Below, piece by piece: positions 1-6,077 of a DNA stretch of 9,492 nt (positions are counted from its first letter, which is position 1; each line of letters starts with the position of its first letter). The position numbers were made by a program, and so were the translations under genes. The DNA is taken from positions 1-9,492 of the forward strand of contig JAKPEO010000033.1 of NCBI GenBank assembly GCA_029551925.1. Direction: 5' to 3'. The notes under the pieces were generated by a model that saw only the letters and a list, made by a program, of their open reading frames with translations, was not told the origin of the DNA and ran no database searches. This DNA comes from a bacterium. GTDB lineage: Bacteria > JAGOBX01.

Positions 1-2160
1 TAATTGCTCCGTCATAAATTTTAATTTACTGCGGTTTTCTGCAACTGTTAAATCAGAAGACAAACCTATCTGTTCTACTTGTGTTTTGCAAATTAATAAT
101 TCTCCAACTAAATTCATTAATCTATCTAATTTTTCTATATCTACTCTAACTGTTGAAGAGGATACAGAAGCTGACGACGCGCCACTATTTGTTCCGCCGC
201 CGCTTGTAGAAACATTAGCAGCAGGTTGTTTTGCTGTTTCCTTTCTTTCGGACACAGTTTGAGGCGATGTTACAACCGGCGCTGGTTTTTGCGCTGGCTT
301 TTCAATAATATTTGTTTTTTCTTGCGGTTTAGACGCAATCGCTTCTTTTTTGGGTGTTTCTGACACTGTTTTTTCGCCTCCTATAATATTTTTTTCTTTT
401 TTTTCAGTCGGTTTTGGTTTGGTTTTTTTTACCCTACCAAATGTTCGTTGCATATCTTTTTGACTAAGCAATTTATTTATCTCCGTTTCCTCTAATTTTC
501 TGATTTTACTCTCATCTTTATCTACTAACATCGCTATTGTTGATATACTTTCTTCCGTGGCAAAATATAAATTTAACGGTAAATCAAAATCTTCATAATA
601 AGAAAATTGCTCTAAATCTTCAATTTTCTCTATTGCTATTGTCAATCCCAATACTTCGCCAAATAATTCTATTTTACTTTTCAATACTTCAAAATTCGCT
701 ATCTGCTCTTGAAAATCTTCTTTATAATAAAAAACTATTTCATAAATATTTTTTTTGCTTGCTAATAATTCTTTTATTTTGTTTTTATCTGCGGTTTCAA
801 AAAAATAACTGCTGTCAACATCAAAATCTATATTTTCAGCTCTTTCAGGATTAATTTTATTTTCAATATATTTATTTAATTTGTTTTGGATATCAACATT
901 TACATTTGTAATTTTATTAGAATTTGCTAATTGCGAAAGTATATTATTTAAATTATCATTATTTTTTAATAGCAAATCTACTAATTCGCTGTCAATTTGA
1001 ATTTTTCCGTTTCGCACATAATCTATCGCATTTTCGATTTTATGAGCAATTTCAGAAATCGGCTTTAATCCAAACATATTTGCCAAGCCCTTTAATGTAT
1101 GCATCGCTCTAAACATTATATTTATATAATCTTTTTCATAATTATTTATATTTTTTTCGATTTCTAATAAACAAGTATTAAATTCTTGAATATGCTCTGC
1201 CGCTTCTTCTTTAAATGACTGCAAAAGTTCTGGCGTTACAAAATCACCGTCAAAGGTTATTTCAATTGTTTCTAATTTTGCATCTTTATCGTTTCCTGTA
1301 TATTCATATGCTTCAAACAATACTTTTATTTTGGTATTATTTATTTTTAATTTTTCTATTATTTCAGATTTTTCAAGTTGCGTAGCAATAATAAATACAA
1401 CATCTAAATCAAATTGCTGCGGTTCAAATTGCGGTAAACTCGGTATTTCTTCTACTAATGATGAAGATGTAATCACTTCACAATATTGCGACAATTCTTT
1501 AAAAAATGTTACTAATGATTTATTTCTGCTAACAAAATCTTCGTCAAATTTGAAATCTAATAAATATAAATTATAATCTTTTTCAATATATTCCTGAATC
1601 TTTGTGACATCATATTCAGTCAATATTTTTATTATATTTTCTGGAATAGATATTTGTTTTAAATAATTTATATCTATAAATTCGTTTTTTTTTTCTATGT
1701 TCGCAACATCTGCAGAACTTGACGAAGACATAACTGATGCCGCTGATTTTGCGGATTCTGCGCTGTATGTGCCGCTCATCAACATTTCTAATTTTGCAAT
1801 TGTATCATTTACAATTATGCTCTCATCTGACGAACTATTCGCTATTTCTGCAAGCATATGGTTTAGCTTATCTAAACACTCAAATAACACATCTATTTGG
1901 TCCGACGCTAATATCATTTGACCATTACGCACTTTATCTAAAACATTTTCCATTTTGTGAGTGAGATGGTTCATATTATTAAAACCCATCATTCCGGACA
2001 TACCTTTTAAAGTATGGGCGCTGCGAAATATTTCATTTACTATAGATATATCGCCGCCGCCGCTTTGTTCTAATGTCAATATCCCTTGATTTAATACTTC
2101 TAACATTTCGCGCGCTTCTTCAAAAAAATCTTGTAACATTTCATTATTTACCATTGACAC
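1..2160 (-). CDS. cheA: Chemotaxis histidine kinase CheA, N-terminal 720 residues (C-terminal part beyond the window)
   Basis: Sensor kinase of the chemotaxis pathway: it autophosphorylates on an Hpt histidine under receptor control and passes the phosphate to CheY. The frame is open from the start to position 1. Seen in order: Hpt 1 (about residues 5-110, HTLKG motif with His49); a P2-like alpha/beta region (about 180-300); a second Hpt (about 320-425, again HTLKG, His354); a second P2-like region (about 455-570); a Lys/Pro/Ser-rich linker (about 580-668); and the start of the dimerisation domain (from about 671, with LDRLMNLVGELL). The ATP-binding and CheW-like domains must lie off the left edge. 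I chose GTG at 2160 because AAGGGG lies 9 nt upstream; the in-frame ATG at 2154 is 15 nt from it. The gene follows cheY by 25 bp. Doubled Hpt/P2 is unusual compared with the E. coli layout. Confidence 0.93.
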   Translation of the reverse strand, partial: MSMVNNEMLQDFFEEAREMLEVLNQGILTLEQSGGGDISIVNEIFRSAHTLKGMSGMMGFNNMNHLTHKMENVLDKVRNGQMILASDQIDVLFECLDKLNHMLAEIANSSSDESIIVNDTIAKLEMLMSGTYSAESAKSAASVMSSSSSADVANIEKKNEFIDINYLKQISIPENIIKILTEYDVTKIQEYIEKDYNLYLLDFKFDEDFVSRNKSLVTFFKELSQYCEVITSSSLVEEIPSLPQFEPQQFDLDVVFIIATQLEKSEIIEKLKINNTKIKVLFEAYEYTGNDKDAKLETIEITFDGDFVTPELLQSFKEEAAEHIQEFNTCLLEIEKNINNYEKDYINIMFRAMHTLKGLANMFGLKPISEIAHKIENAIDYVRNGKIQIDSELVDLLLKNNDNLNNILSQLANSNKITNVNVDIQNKLNKYIENKINPERAENIDFDVDSSYFFETADKNKIKELLASKKNIYEIVFYYKEDFQEQIANFEVLKSKIELFGEVLGLTIAIEKIEDLEQFSYYEDFDLPLNLYFATEESISTIAMLVDKDESKIRKLEETEINKLLSQKDMQRTFGRVKKTKPKPTEKKEKNIIGGEKTVSETPKKEAIASKPQEKTNIIEKPAQKPAPVVTSPQTVSERKETAKQPAANVSTSGGGTNSGASSASVSSSTVRVDIEKLDRLMNLVGELLICKTQVEQIGLSSDLTVAENRSKLKFMTEQL
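364..382 (-). promoter_or_regulatory. Possible internal ribosome binding site and GTG start for a short CheA
   Basis: Inside the cheA linker, AGGAGG (382-377 on the minus strand) is followed after 10 nt by GTG (366-364), in the cheA frame at residue 599. This is among the best Shine-Dalgarno matches in the window and has the same spacing as the genuine starts. Initiation here would give a CheA that lacks both Hpt and both P2-like domains but keeps the dimerisation and later domains. E. coli makes a comparable short CheA from an internal start, though that form keeps P2. It could also be chance, since the hexamer falls across codons for a Gly-Gly pair. Confidence 0.4.
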
Positions 2161-2169
2161 AAAACATCG

Positions 2170-2175
2170 CCCCTT
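2170..2175 (-). promoter_or_regulatory. cheA ribosome binding site
   Basis: AAGGGG on the minus strand ends 9 nt before GTG at 2160 and 15 nt before the ATG at 2154. It decides the choice of GTG. The same GGGG/GTG arrangement with 9-nt spacing is seen at etfB. Confidence 0.55.
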
Positions 2176-2185
2176 ATTTTCAATT

Positions 2186-2551
2186 TTAAATATTTAATAT
2201 TTGCTTTATTATCTGCTGTAATTCCGGTAATTTAAATGGTTTGACTATATATTGCGTTACTCCTAATTCTTTGGCTGTATCTAATGACTCCTGTTTTTTT
2301 TCTGTTGATATTATTATAGTTGGAGTATTTATGTAATTTTCATTCTGTTTCATATATCTTATAAAATCAAAACCATTCATCTCCGGCATATTCAAATCTG
2401 TCATTACTAAATCTATTTTTTCACGATTTATAATCTCTATCCCCTCTATACCATTATTTGCTTCGAATATCTTTATATTTAACGGTTTTAACGCCATTTG
2501 TATCATCTTACGCATCGTCGGCGAATCATCTATCACTAATATTTTATACAT
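2186..2551 (-). CDS. cheY: Single-domain response regulator CheY
   Basis: A 121-residue receiver domain with no output domain, the usual size for CheY. It takes phosphate from CheA and, when phosphorylated, binds the flagellar switch. Visible receiver residues are the acidic pair Asp8/Asp9, the phosphoacceptor Asp52 in MTDLNMPEMNG, the switch pair Ser82-Thr83, and Lys104 followed by Pro-Phe. I start it at ATG 2551, where GAGGGA lies 10 nt upstream and the sequence opens with MYKILVIDDS as is normal for the fold; an upstream in-frame TTG at 2572 would overlap this ribosome site. It lies between the STAS gene (24-bp gap) and cheA (25-bp gap), so it is very likely co-transcribed with cheA. The Ser82-Thr83 pair, where E. 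coli CheY has Thr87-Ala88, is common in CheY proteins of other phyla. Confidence 0.93.
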   Translation of the reverse strand: MYKILVIDDSPTMRKMIQMALKPLNIKIFEANNGIEGIEIINREKIDLVMTDLNMPEMNGFDFIRYMKQNENYINTPTIIISTEKKQESLDTAKELGVTQYIVKPFKLPELQQIIKQILNI

Positions 2552-2560
2552 AATTTTAAT

Positions 2561-2566
2561 TCCCTC
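2561..2566 (-). promoter_or_regulatory. cheY ribosome binding site
   Basis: GAGGGA on the minus strand, 10 nt before ATG at 2551. It fixes the start there and argues against the upstream TTG at 2572. Confidence 0.6.
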
Positions 2567-2575
2567 AATCAATAT

Positions 2576-2896
2576 TTATATTATGCTTTCTACTGTCGGA
2601 TAAATTTTGAAAATTTTGTCTAATTTCGTTAAACTAAATATCTGTTGCAAATTTTCAGATAACCCGACAATTATTAAATCTCCATTTTTCTCTTTTAATG
2701 TCCTAAATACTGATATTAATAATCCTATTTCAGGACTGTTTATTATTTTCGTCTCTGTAAAATCAAATATTATTTTTTTTTGACCTGCGCTTATCATTTT
2801 ACTTATTTCAGTTTTATAACTATTCGCTAATTCTGAATCATAGCGTTCAGGCATATTAAATACTAAATAATCTTTATATTTTGATTGTCTGACCAT
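2576..2896 (-). CDS. Small STAS-domain protein (anti-sigma factor antagonist-like)
   Basis: A 106-residue protein that is a single STAS domain. The pattern is that of SpoIIAA/RsbV-type antagonists: an N-terminal strand pair, a helix, the core strand KKIIFDF (about 40-46), the loop helix with INSPEIGLL (52-60), a helix with Lys-Glu-Lys-Asn-Gly, then a strand with LIIVGLS and a C-terminal helix. In SpoIIAA the loop reads Asp-Ser-Ser-Gly and the first Ser is phosphorylated; here it reads Asn-Ser54-Pro-Glu, so the Ser is kept but its neighbours are not. No serine kinase of the SpoIIAB/RsbW type is seen nearby. It lies 25 bp after etfA and 24 bp before cheY, which suggests a role linked to the chemotaxis unit, but the partner cannot be read from the sequence. 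The fold is well supported; the function is open. Confidence 0.82.
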   Translation of the reverse strand: MVRQSKYKDYLVFNMPERYDSELANSYKTEISKMISAGQKKIIFDFTETKIINSPEIGLLISVFRTLKEKNGDLIIVGLSENLQQIFSLTKLDKIFKIYPTVESII

Positions 2897-2921
2897 AATA
2901 ACTTCTTCACTTCCTTTTATT

Positions 2922-4109
2922 TTATTTTTTTAAATTTTTTATTAATTCCGGAATAATTTCAAATACATCGCCTACTATTCCAATATCAGCAACAGAAAAT
3001 ATCGGAGCGTTTTTATCTTTATTTATTGCTATTATATAATCAGAACTCTTCATACCAGCCAAATGCTGTATTGCGCCTGAGATACCACATGCTATATAAA
3101 TTTTTGGTTGCACAGTTTTGCCAGTCTGCCCTACTTGATGTGAATAATCTATCCACCCTGCATCCACCGCTGCGCGGCTCGCGCCAACTGCGCCATTCAA
3201 TAAATTCGCTAATTCCTCTAACATTTTAAAACTATCCGGGCTATTCATTCCACGCCCGCCTGCTACTATTATATCTGCTTCTGTTATATTCACTTTTGAA
3301 CTCGTATCATATTCACTGCGCAATACTTTCATACCGCTCTGAAAATCTGAAAAATTATAATTTTCTATTATTAGTTCGCCTTGAATTCCGCTACGCGGCT
3401 CGATTTTTTTCATTACTTTTGCGCGAACTGTAGCCATCTGCGGTCTGTGGTTTGGACATACTATCGTTGCCATTATATTACCGCCAAAAGCCGGACGCGT
3501 CTGTTTTAACTCACGCTTTTCTATGTCTATCTCCAATTCTGTGCAATCAGCAGTTAACCCGGTTCGCAGCATTACAGCCACACGCGGCGCAACTGCTCGC
3601 CCGTAGGCTGTCGCTGCTGTCAATACTATTTCCGGTTTGTGGTTTTTTATCATTAATTGATAAATTTCTGAAAATATCTCGTCGTTCAAATATTGCAGCC
3701 CATCATTTTCATATAATACCACTTTATCTGCGCCATATTCAAATAATGTGTTTACAAATTGCTTGCAATTTTTCCCAGCGACAAATGCTATCACTTTATC
3801 TTTTAATTTTTCATTTAAACATACAGCAGCGCCTAACATTTCCAAACTTGCGCTATTTAGTTTTTCATTTATCACTTCTACTATTACGCCTATTCCGCGA
3901 TATGTATTAAAATCTTCGGTCTTACCTGTATCTTTACGCTCTATTTCAATTGCAGCAAAATTACATTTTTCTACGCACGCGCCGCATAATGTACATTTAT
4001 CTTTGTCTATTATCGCTAATTTATTTTCCATTGTTATTGCGCTAAATGGACAAACCTTAACGCATAATCCACAGCCCTTGCATTTACTTATTATTACTTG
4101 AATACTCAC
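2922..4109 (-). CDS. etfA: Electron transfer flavoprotein alpha subunit with N-terminal 2[4Fe-4S] ferredoxin domain
   Basis: FAD-binding alpha subunit of an ETF, which shuttles electrons between a flavin dehydrogenase and other carriers. Residues 1-60 form an added ferredoxin domain with two cluster motifs: Cys10, 13, 16, 20 and Cys39, 42, 45, 49. The ETF alpha N-terminal domain follows (about 70-260). The C-terminal FAD domain runs from about 280, with GGRGMN (284-289), SRAAVDAGW (311-319), QVGQTGKTV (325-333), GISGAIQH (342-349) and the late AINKD...APIF segment. This ferredoxin-fused form is known from bifurcating complexes such as caffeyl-CoA reductase-Etf of Acetobacterium woodii. The start is GTG at 4109: GGAG lies 9 nt upstream, an in-frame stop is just above, and the first ATG is codon 27, inside the ferredoxin. 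It is separated from etfB by a nuclease gene. Confidence 0.95.
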   Translation of the reverse strand: MSIQVIISKCKGCGLCVKVCPFSAITMENKLAIIDKDKCTLCGACVEKCNFAAIEIERKDTGKTEDFNTYRGIGVIVEVINEKLNSASLEMLGAAVCLNEKLKDKVIAFVAGKNCKQFVNTLFEYGADKVVLYENDGLQYLNDEIFSEIYQLMIKNHKPEIVLTAATAYGRAVAPRVAVMLRTGLTADCTELEIDIEKRELKQTRPAFGGNIMATIVCPNHRPQMATVRAKVMKKIEPRSGIQGELIIENYNFSDFQSGMKVLRSEYDTSSKVNITEADIIVAGGRGMNSPDSFKMLEELANLLNGAVGASRAAVDAGWIDYSHQVGQTGKTVQPKIYIACGISGAIQHLAGMKSSDYIIAINKDKNAPIFSVADIGIVGDVFEIIPELIKNLKK

Positions 4110-4118
4110 TATTCATCA

Positions 4119-4122
4119 CTCC
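4119..4122 (-). promoter_or_regulatory. etfA ribosome binding site
   Basis: GGAG on the minus strand, 9 nt before the GTG at 4109. It shows that etfA has its own ribosome site and does not depend on translation of the nuclease gene ahead of it. Confidence 0.55.
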
Positions 4123-4154
4123 ATAAATTATATTTTTTATTTTATAAAAAAATT

Positions 4155-4176
4155 AATTTTTTACCACTAAAAAATT
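4155..4176 (-). terminator. AT-only hairpin after the nuclease gene, possible weak terminator or attenuator
   Basis: A perfect 9-bp inverted repeat (AATTTTTTA / TAAAAAATT) with a 4-nt loop overlaps the stop codon of the nuclease gene. On the minus strand it is followed by ATTTTTTTAT. The layout is that of an intrinsic terminator, but the stem has no G-C pair, so it should be weak. It could reduce read-through from etfB and the nuclease gene into etfA, or it could simply reflect base composition. Confidence 0.25.
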
Positions 4177-5113
4177 ATTTTATTTTTATTTTTTCTATAT
4201 CTTTTTTACTTAATGATTTTATCTTCCTAATCGATAATCCCGTTATCTCTGCTATTGTATCTAAATCTATTCCTTTTTCACGCATCCTGTATGCCGTATA
4301 ATACACGCCCTTTTCTACGCCTTTTTCTATTCCTTTTTCTATTCCCTTTTCTATTCCTAATTTTTCCGCTGTTAACATTATCGGCATTTTTTTGACCTCC
4401 TCGTATTCTTCTATTTCTTTTATATATTTTTCTTCTAATTCTCGCGGCAAGATAAATATCCAATCTATAAATCTATTCAAGTTCCTGATATCTTCTTTTT
4501 TACATCCCAAATCTCTTAACTTCTTTACTAACTCAACCTTTATTTTGTATTGTTTACTTTTATCATTACCTGCTTCCAATCGCTTTATTTGACTCGCTAT
4601 TATTATTCCAAATGGATTGCCGCTTTTTAGTAATTCCTCTACCTTATCTTGATAATCTATTATCTTAACTAATTTATATTCAAACTCTAATTTGAAACCA
4701 GGATACTCTACTCTATATATGTTCGGCCGCCAACTTCTATCTCTATCTATTAATATCGCTATGCTGATTACATCTTTTCCGTATCTCTCACGAATCTTAT
4801 AATTATATATAAACATCCGCTCTGCAAAATTCGCAATCTTCTGCGCTTGTAATTCTATGTGCAATAATATCCACTGACTTTTGCCGCTCGTTAAATATAC
4901 CTCTATCAGCATATCCGCTATCCGTTTGCCGCGTAATTTGCCCGCTATTTGCTGCAATTCCTTATCCAAAAATTTATAGCCCTTGCTGTAATCTATTAAT
5001 CTATGCAATTCTTTATACAAAATCTCTAACATATACCACAAATATAATTCTATCATCTCTTTCCAGCCATTATCTGATAATGACGACGATGTTTGACGAT
5101 TTGCTATCCGCAT
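4175..5113 (-). CDS. PD-(D/E)XK nuclease family protein, Rpn/COG5464 (putative transposase) type
   Basis: A 312-residue protein of the recombination-promoting nuclease group. The nuclease core shows Asp67 in IADMLIEVYL and Glu87-x-Gln89 in LLHIELQAQ, the spacing of the PD-(D/E)XK site, then FAERMFIYNYKIRERY, typical of this group. The middle (about 125-245) is helical; residues 253-268 are four GIEK/GVEK repeats, and the end (about 282-305) looks like a helix-turn-helix (LDTIAEITGLS). Family members cut DNA and promote RecA-independent recombination in E. coli; many genomes hold several copies. It starts 7 bp after etfB and precedes etfA, two genes normally adjacent, so it looks inserted. No good ribosome site precedes ATG 5113, so translation may be coupled to etfB; Met20 and Met28 are alternative starts but would cut a conserved region. 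No terminal inverted repeats or target duplication were seen. Confidence 0.85.
   Translation of the reverse strand: MRIANRQTSSSLSDNGWKEMIELYLWYMLEILYKELHRLIDYSKGYKFLDKELQQIAGKLRGKRIADMLIEVYLTSGKSQWILLHIELQAQKIANFAERMFIYNYKIRERYGKDVISIAILIDRDRSWRPNIYRVEYPGFKLEFEYKLVKIIDYQDKVEELLKSGNPFGIIIASQIKRLEAGNDKSKQYKIKVELVKKLRDLGCKKEDIRNLNRFIDWIFILPRELEEKYIKEIEEYEEVKKMPIMLTAEKLGIEKGIEKGIEKGVEKGVYYTAYRMREKGIDLDTIAEITGLSIRKIKSLSKKDIEKIKIK
4310..4357 (-). repeat. Four tandem 12-bp repeats inside the nuclease gene
   Basis: Four contiguous 12-bp units coding for Gly-Ile/Val-Glu-Lys (residues 253-268). The two middle units are identical, the one nearest the N-terminal side differs by one base, and the last differs by three (Val codon GTA and GGC). 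Repeats of this kind are common near the C-terminus of Rpn-family proteins and can vary in number through slippage without shifting the frame. Confidence 0.85.
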
Positions 5114-5120
5114 ACTTCAA

Positions 5121-5912
5121 TTAATTTATCACTTTTAAATCTTTTAGTTTTTTCATTAATTTATCTGCTGATTGTTGTGCATCTGCTTCTATTATCTCGC
5201 CGCCGCCTTTTAATTCCGGAGTAAATACTCGCACGACTTTTGTAGGTGAGCCATCTAACCCTAATCTATTTGGTTCTGTCTGTGCTATATCATCTGCTGT
5301 CAATACTTGATGCTGATATTTTTTTGCACGCATTTTGCCACGCAATGATGGCAAACGCGGTGTGTTGATTTCTTTTACTACTGTTATTAATGCTGGTAAT
5401 TTTACTTCTATAACATCATAACCATAATCAGTCATACGCTGTGCCGTCATTTTTTCATTATCAATACTTTCAATTTTTTTGACATATGTTATTTGCGGTA
5501 TATGCAAAAATTCCGCTATTCCCGGACCTACCTGCGCAGTATCGCCATCTGCAGCTTGTTTCCCACAAATTATTAAATCCCAATCTTCTAATTTCTTTAT
5601 ACCTGCCGCTAATGTATATGATGTGGCTAATGTATCAGCTCCTGCAAATCTTCTATCTGATAATAATATACATTCATCTACTCCTAATGAAATCGCTTCT
5701 TTAAAAGCCGTCTCTACTTGCGGCGGCCCCATTGATATTACTGTCACTTTGCCGCCATATTTTTCTTTTAATCTCAATCCCTCTTCTATTGCATACATAT
5801 CGTATGGATTAATTATACTCGGCACGCCAGACCGGACTAATGTATTATATACAGGATCTATTTTTATATCTGTCGTATCTGGAACCTGTTTGATACATAC
5901 AACTATTTCCAC
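5121..5912 (-). CDS. etfB: Electron transfer flavoprotein beta subunit
   Basis: A 263-residue beta subunit, the usual length. It pairs with EtfA and, in bifurcating ETFs, carries the flavin that accepts hydride from NADH. Family marks are MEIVVCIKQVPDT at the start, NPYDMYAIEEGLRLKE (35-50), GADTLATSYTLAAGI (91-105) and GKQAADGDTAQVGP (117-130), the segment that binds the nucleotide part of the flavin or cofactor, then the ALITV...NTPRLPSLRGKMRAKK signature (about 175-198). The start is GTG at 5912, with GGGGGA about 8 nt upstream and no other in-frame start before it. It is first in the run etfB-nuclease-etfA. No acyl-CoA dehydrogenase, lactate dehydrogenase or caffeyl-CoA reductase gene lies next to it, so the electron donor or acceptor is unknown. 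Confidence 0.95.
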   Translation of the reverse strand: MEIVVCIKQVPDTTDIKIDPVYNTLVRSGVPSIINPYDMYAIEEGLRLKEKYGGKVTVISMGPPQVETAFKEAISLGVDECILLSDRRFAGADTLATSYTLAAGIKKLEDWDLIICGKQAADGDTAQVGPGIAEFLHIPQITYVKKIESIDNEKMTAQRMTDYGYDVIEVKLPALITVVKEINTPRLPSLRGKMRAKKYQHQVLTADDIAQTEPNRLGLDGSPTKVVRVFTPELKGGGEIIEADAQQSADKLMKKLKDLKVIN

Positions 5913-5920
5913 AACACATT

Positions 5921-5926
5921 TCCCCC
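5921..5926 (-). promoter_or_regulatory. etfB ribosome binding site
   Basis: GGGGGA on the minus strand, about 8 nt before the GTG at 5912, which it supports as the start. Confidence 0.5.
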
Positions 5927-5937
5927 AATATAATTTT

Positions 5938-5964
5938 ATAAAATTTACATTAGTAAAATTTTAT
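5938..5964. promoter_or_regulatory. Imperfect AT-rich inverted repeat ahead of etfB, possible operator
   Basis: The left arm ATAAAATTTAC and right arm GTAAAATTTTAT pair with a single bulge around a short centre. The repeat begins 26 bp upstream of the etfB start and overlaps the suggested -10 box, the place where a repressor site would sit. The composition is so AT-rich that chance is a real alternative. Confidence 0.2.
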
Positions 5965-5986
5965 TTCATTTTATTAAAAAAAACAA
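5958..5986 (-). promoter_or_regulatory. Possible sigma-70-type promoter for the etfB run
   Basis: On the minus strand TTGTTT (5986-5981) is followed after exactly 17 bp by TAAAAT (5963-5958), about 46 bp before the etfB start. The -10 matches consensus in five of six positions, the -35 in only three. It is the best-spaced pair I found in the spacer, but in such AT-rich DNA the call is weak. Confidence 0.25.
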
Positions 5987-6043
5987 GATTGAAAATAAAA
6001 AAAAATAGTTTTTTTTACTAAAAATACGCTGCTAATTATTTTT

Positions 6044-6077
6044 TTAATCCCAACAAGGTTTGAATTGTTGGGATTAA
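6044..6077 (+). terminator. Perfect 12-bp inverted repeat, hairpin with T-rich tail on the plus strand
   Basis: TTAATCCCAACA (6044-6055) and TGTTGGGATTAA (6066-6077) are exact reverse complements around a 10-nt loop. Read on the plus strand, the stem is followed by TCTTTTTC, as in an intrinsic terminator. Read on the minus strand, the direction of both flanking genes, it is followed by a run of A, so it is a poor terminator for the chemoreceptor. It may end an antisense transcript, protect a 3' end, or be a repeated palindromic element. Confidence 0.45.

Noticed and set aside
537-2000. Several plus-strand open frames opposite the cheA gene (about 60-105 codons)
   Set aside because: They are antisense shadows of cheA, which has a continuous frame with clear family motifs; none has a family signature or a convincing ribosome site.
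2552-2572. A seven-residue N-terminal extension of CheY from a TTG codon
   Set aside because: It would place the start upstream of the evident GAGGGA ribosome site and add residues before the conserved first strand; ATG 2551 is better.
3026-4301. Plus-strand frames opposite etfA and the nuclease gene, the longest 152 codons
   Set aside because: They run antisense to well-supported genes, and their Leu/Ser/His-rich translations resemble no known family.
4310-4357. Short tandem repeats considered as a CRISPR-like or satellite array
   Set aside because: Units are contiguous 12-mers with no spacers and lie in frame within a coding region.
4278-4463. A minus-strand frame rich in Arg/Lys/Asn overlapping the nuclease gene
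   Set aside because: It is the same DNA as the 12-bp repeats read in a shifted frame; the basic repeats are a by-product, not a nucleic-acid-binding protein or a frameshift product I can support.
4110-5120. Terminal inverted repeats or a target-site duplication around the nuclease gene, as for an insertion sequence
   Set aside because: I compared the edges by eye and found no matching arms or direct repeat beyond short AT stretches; it is therefore listed as a gene, not as a mobile element.
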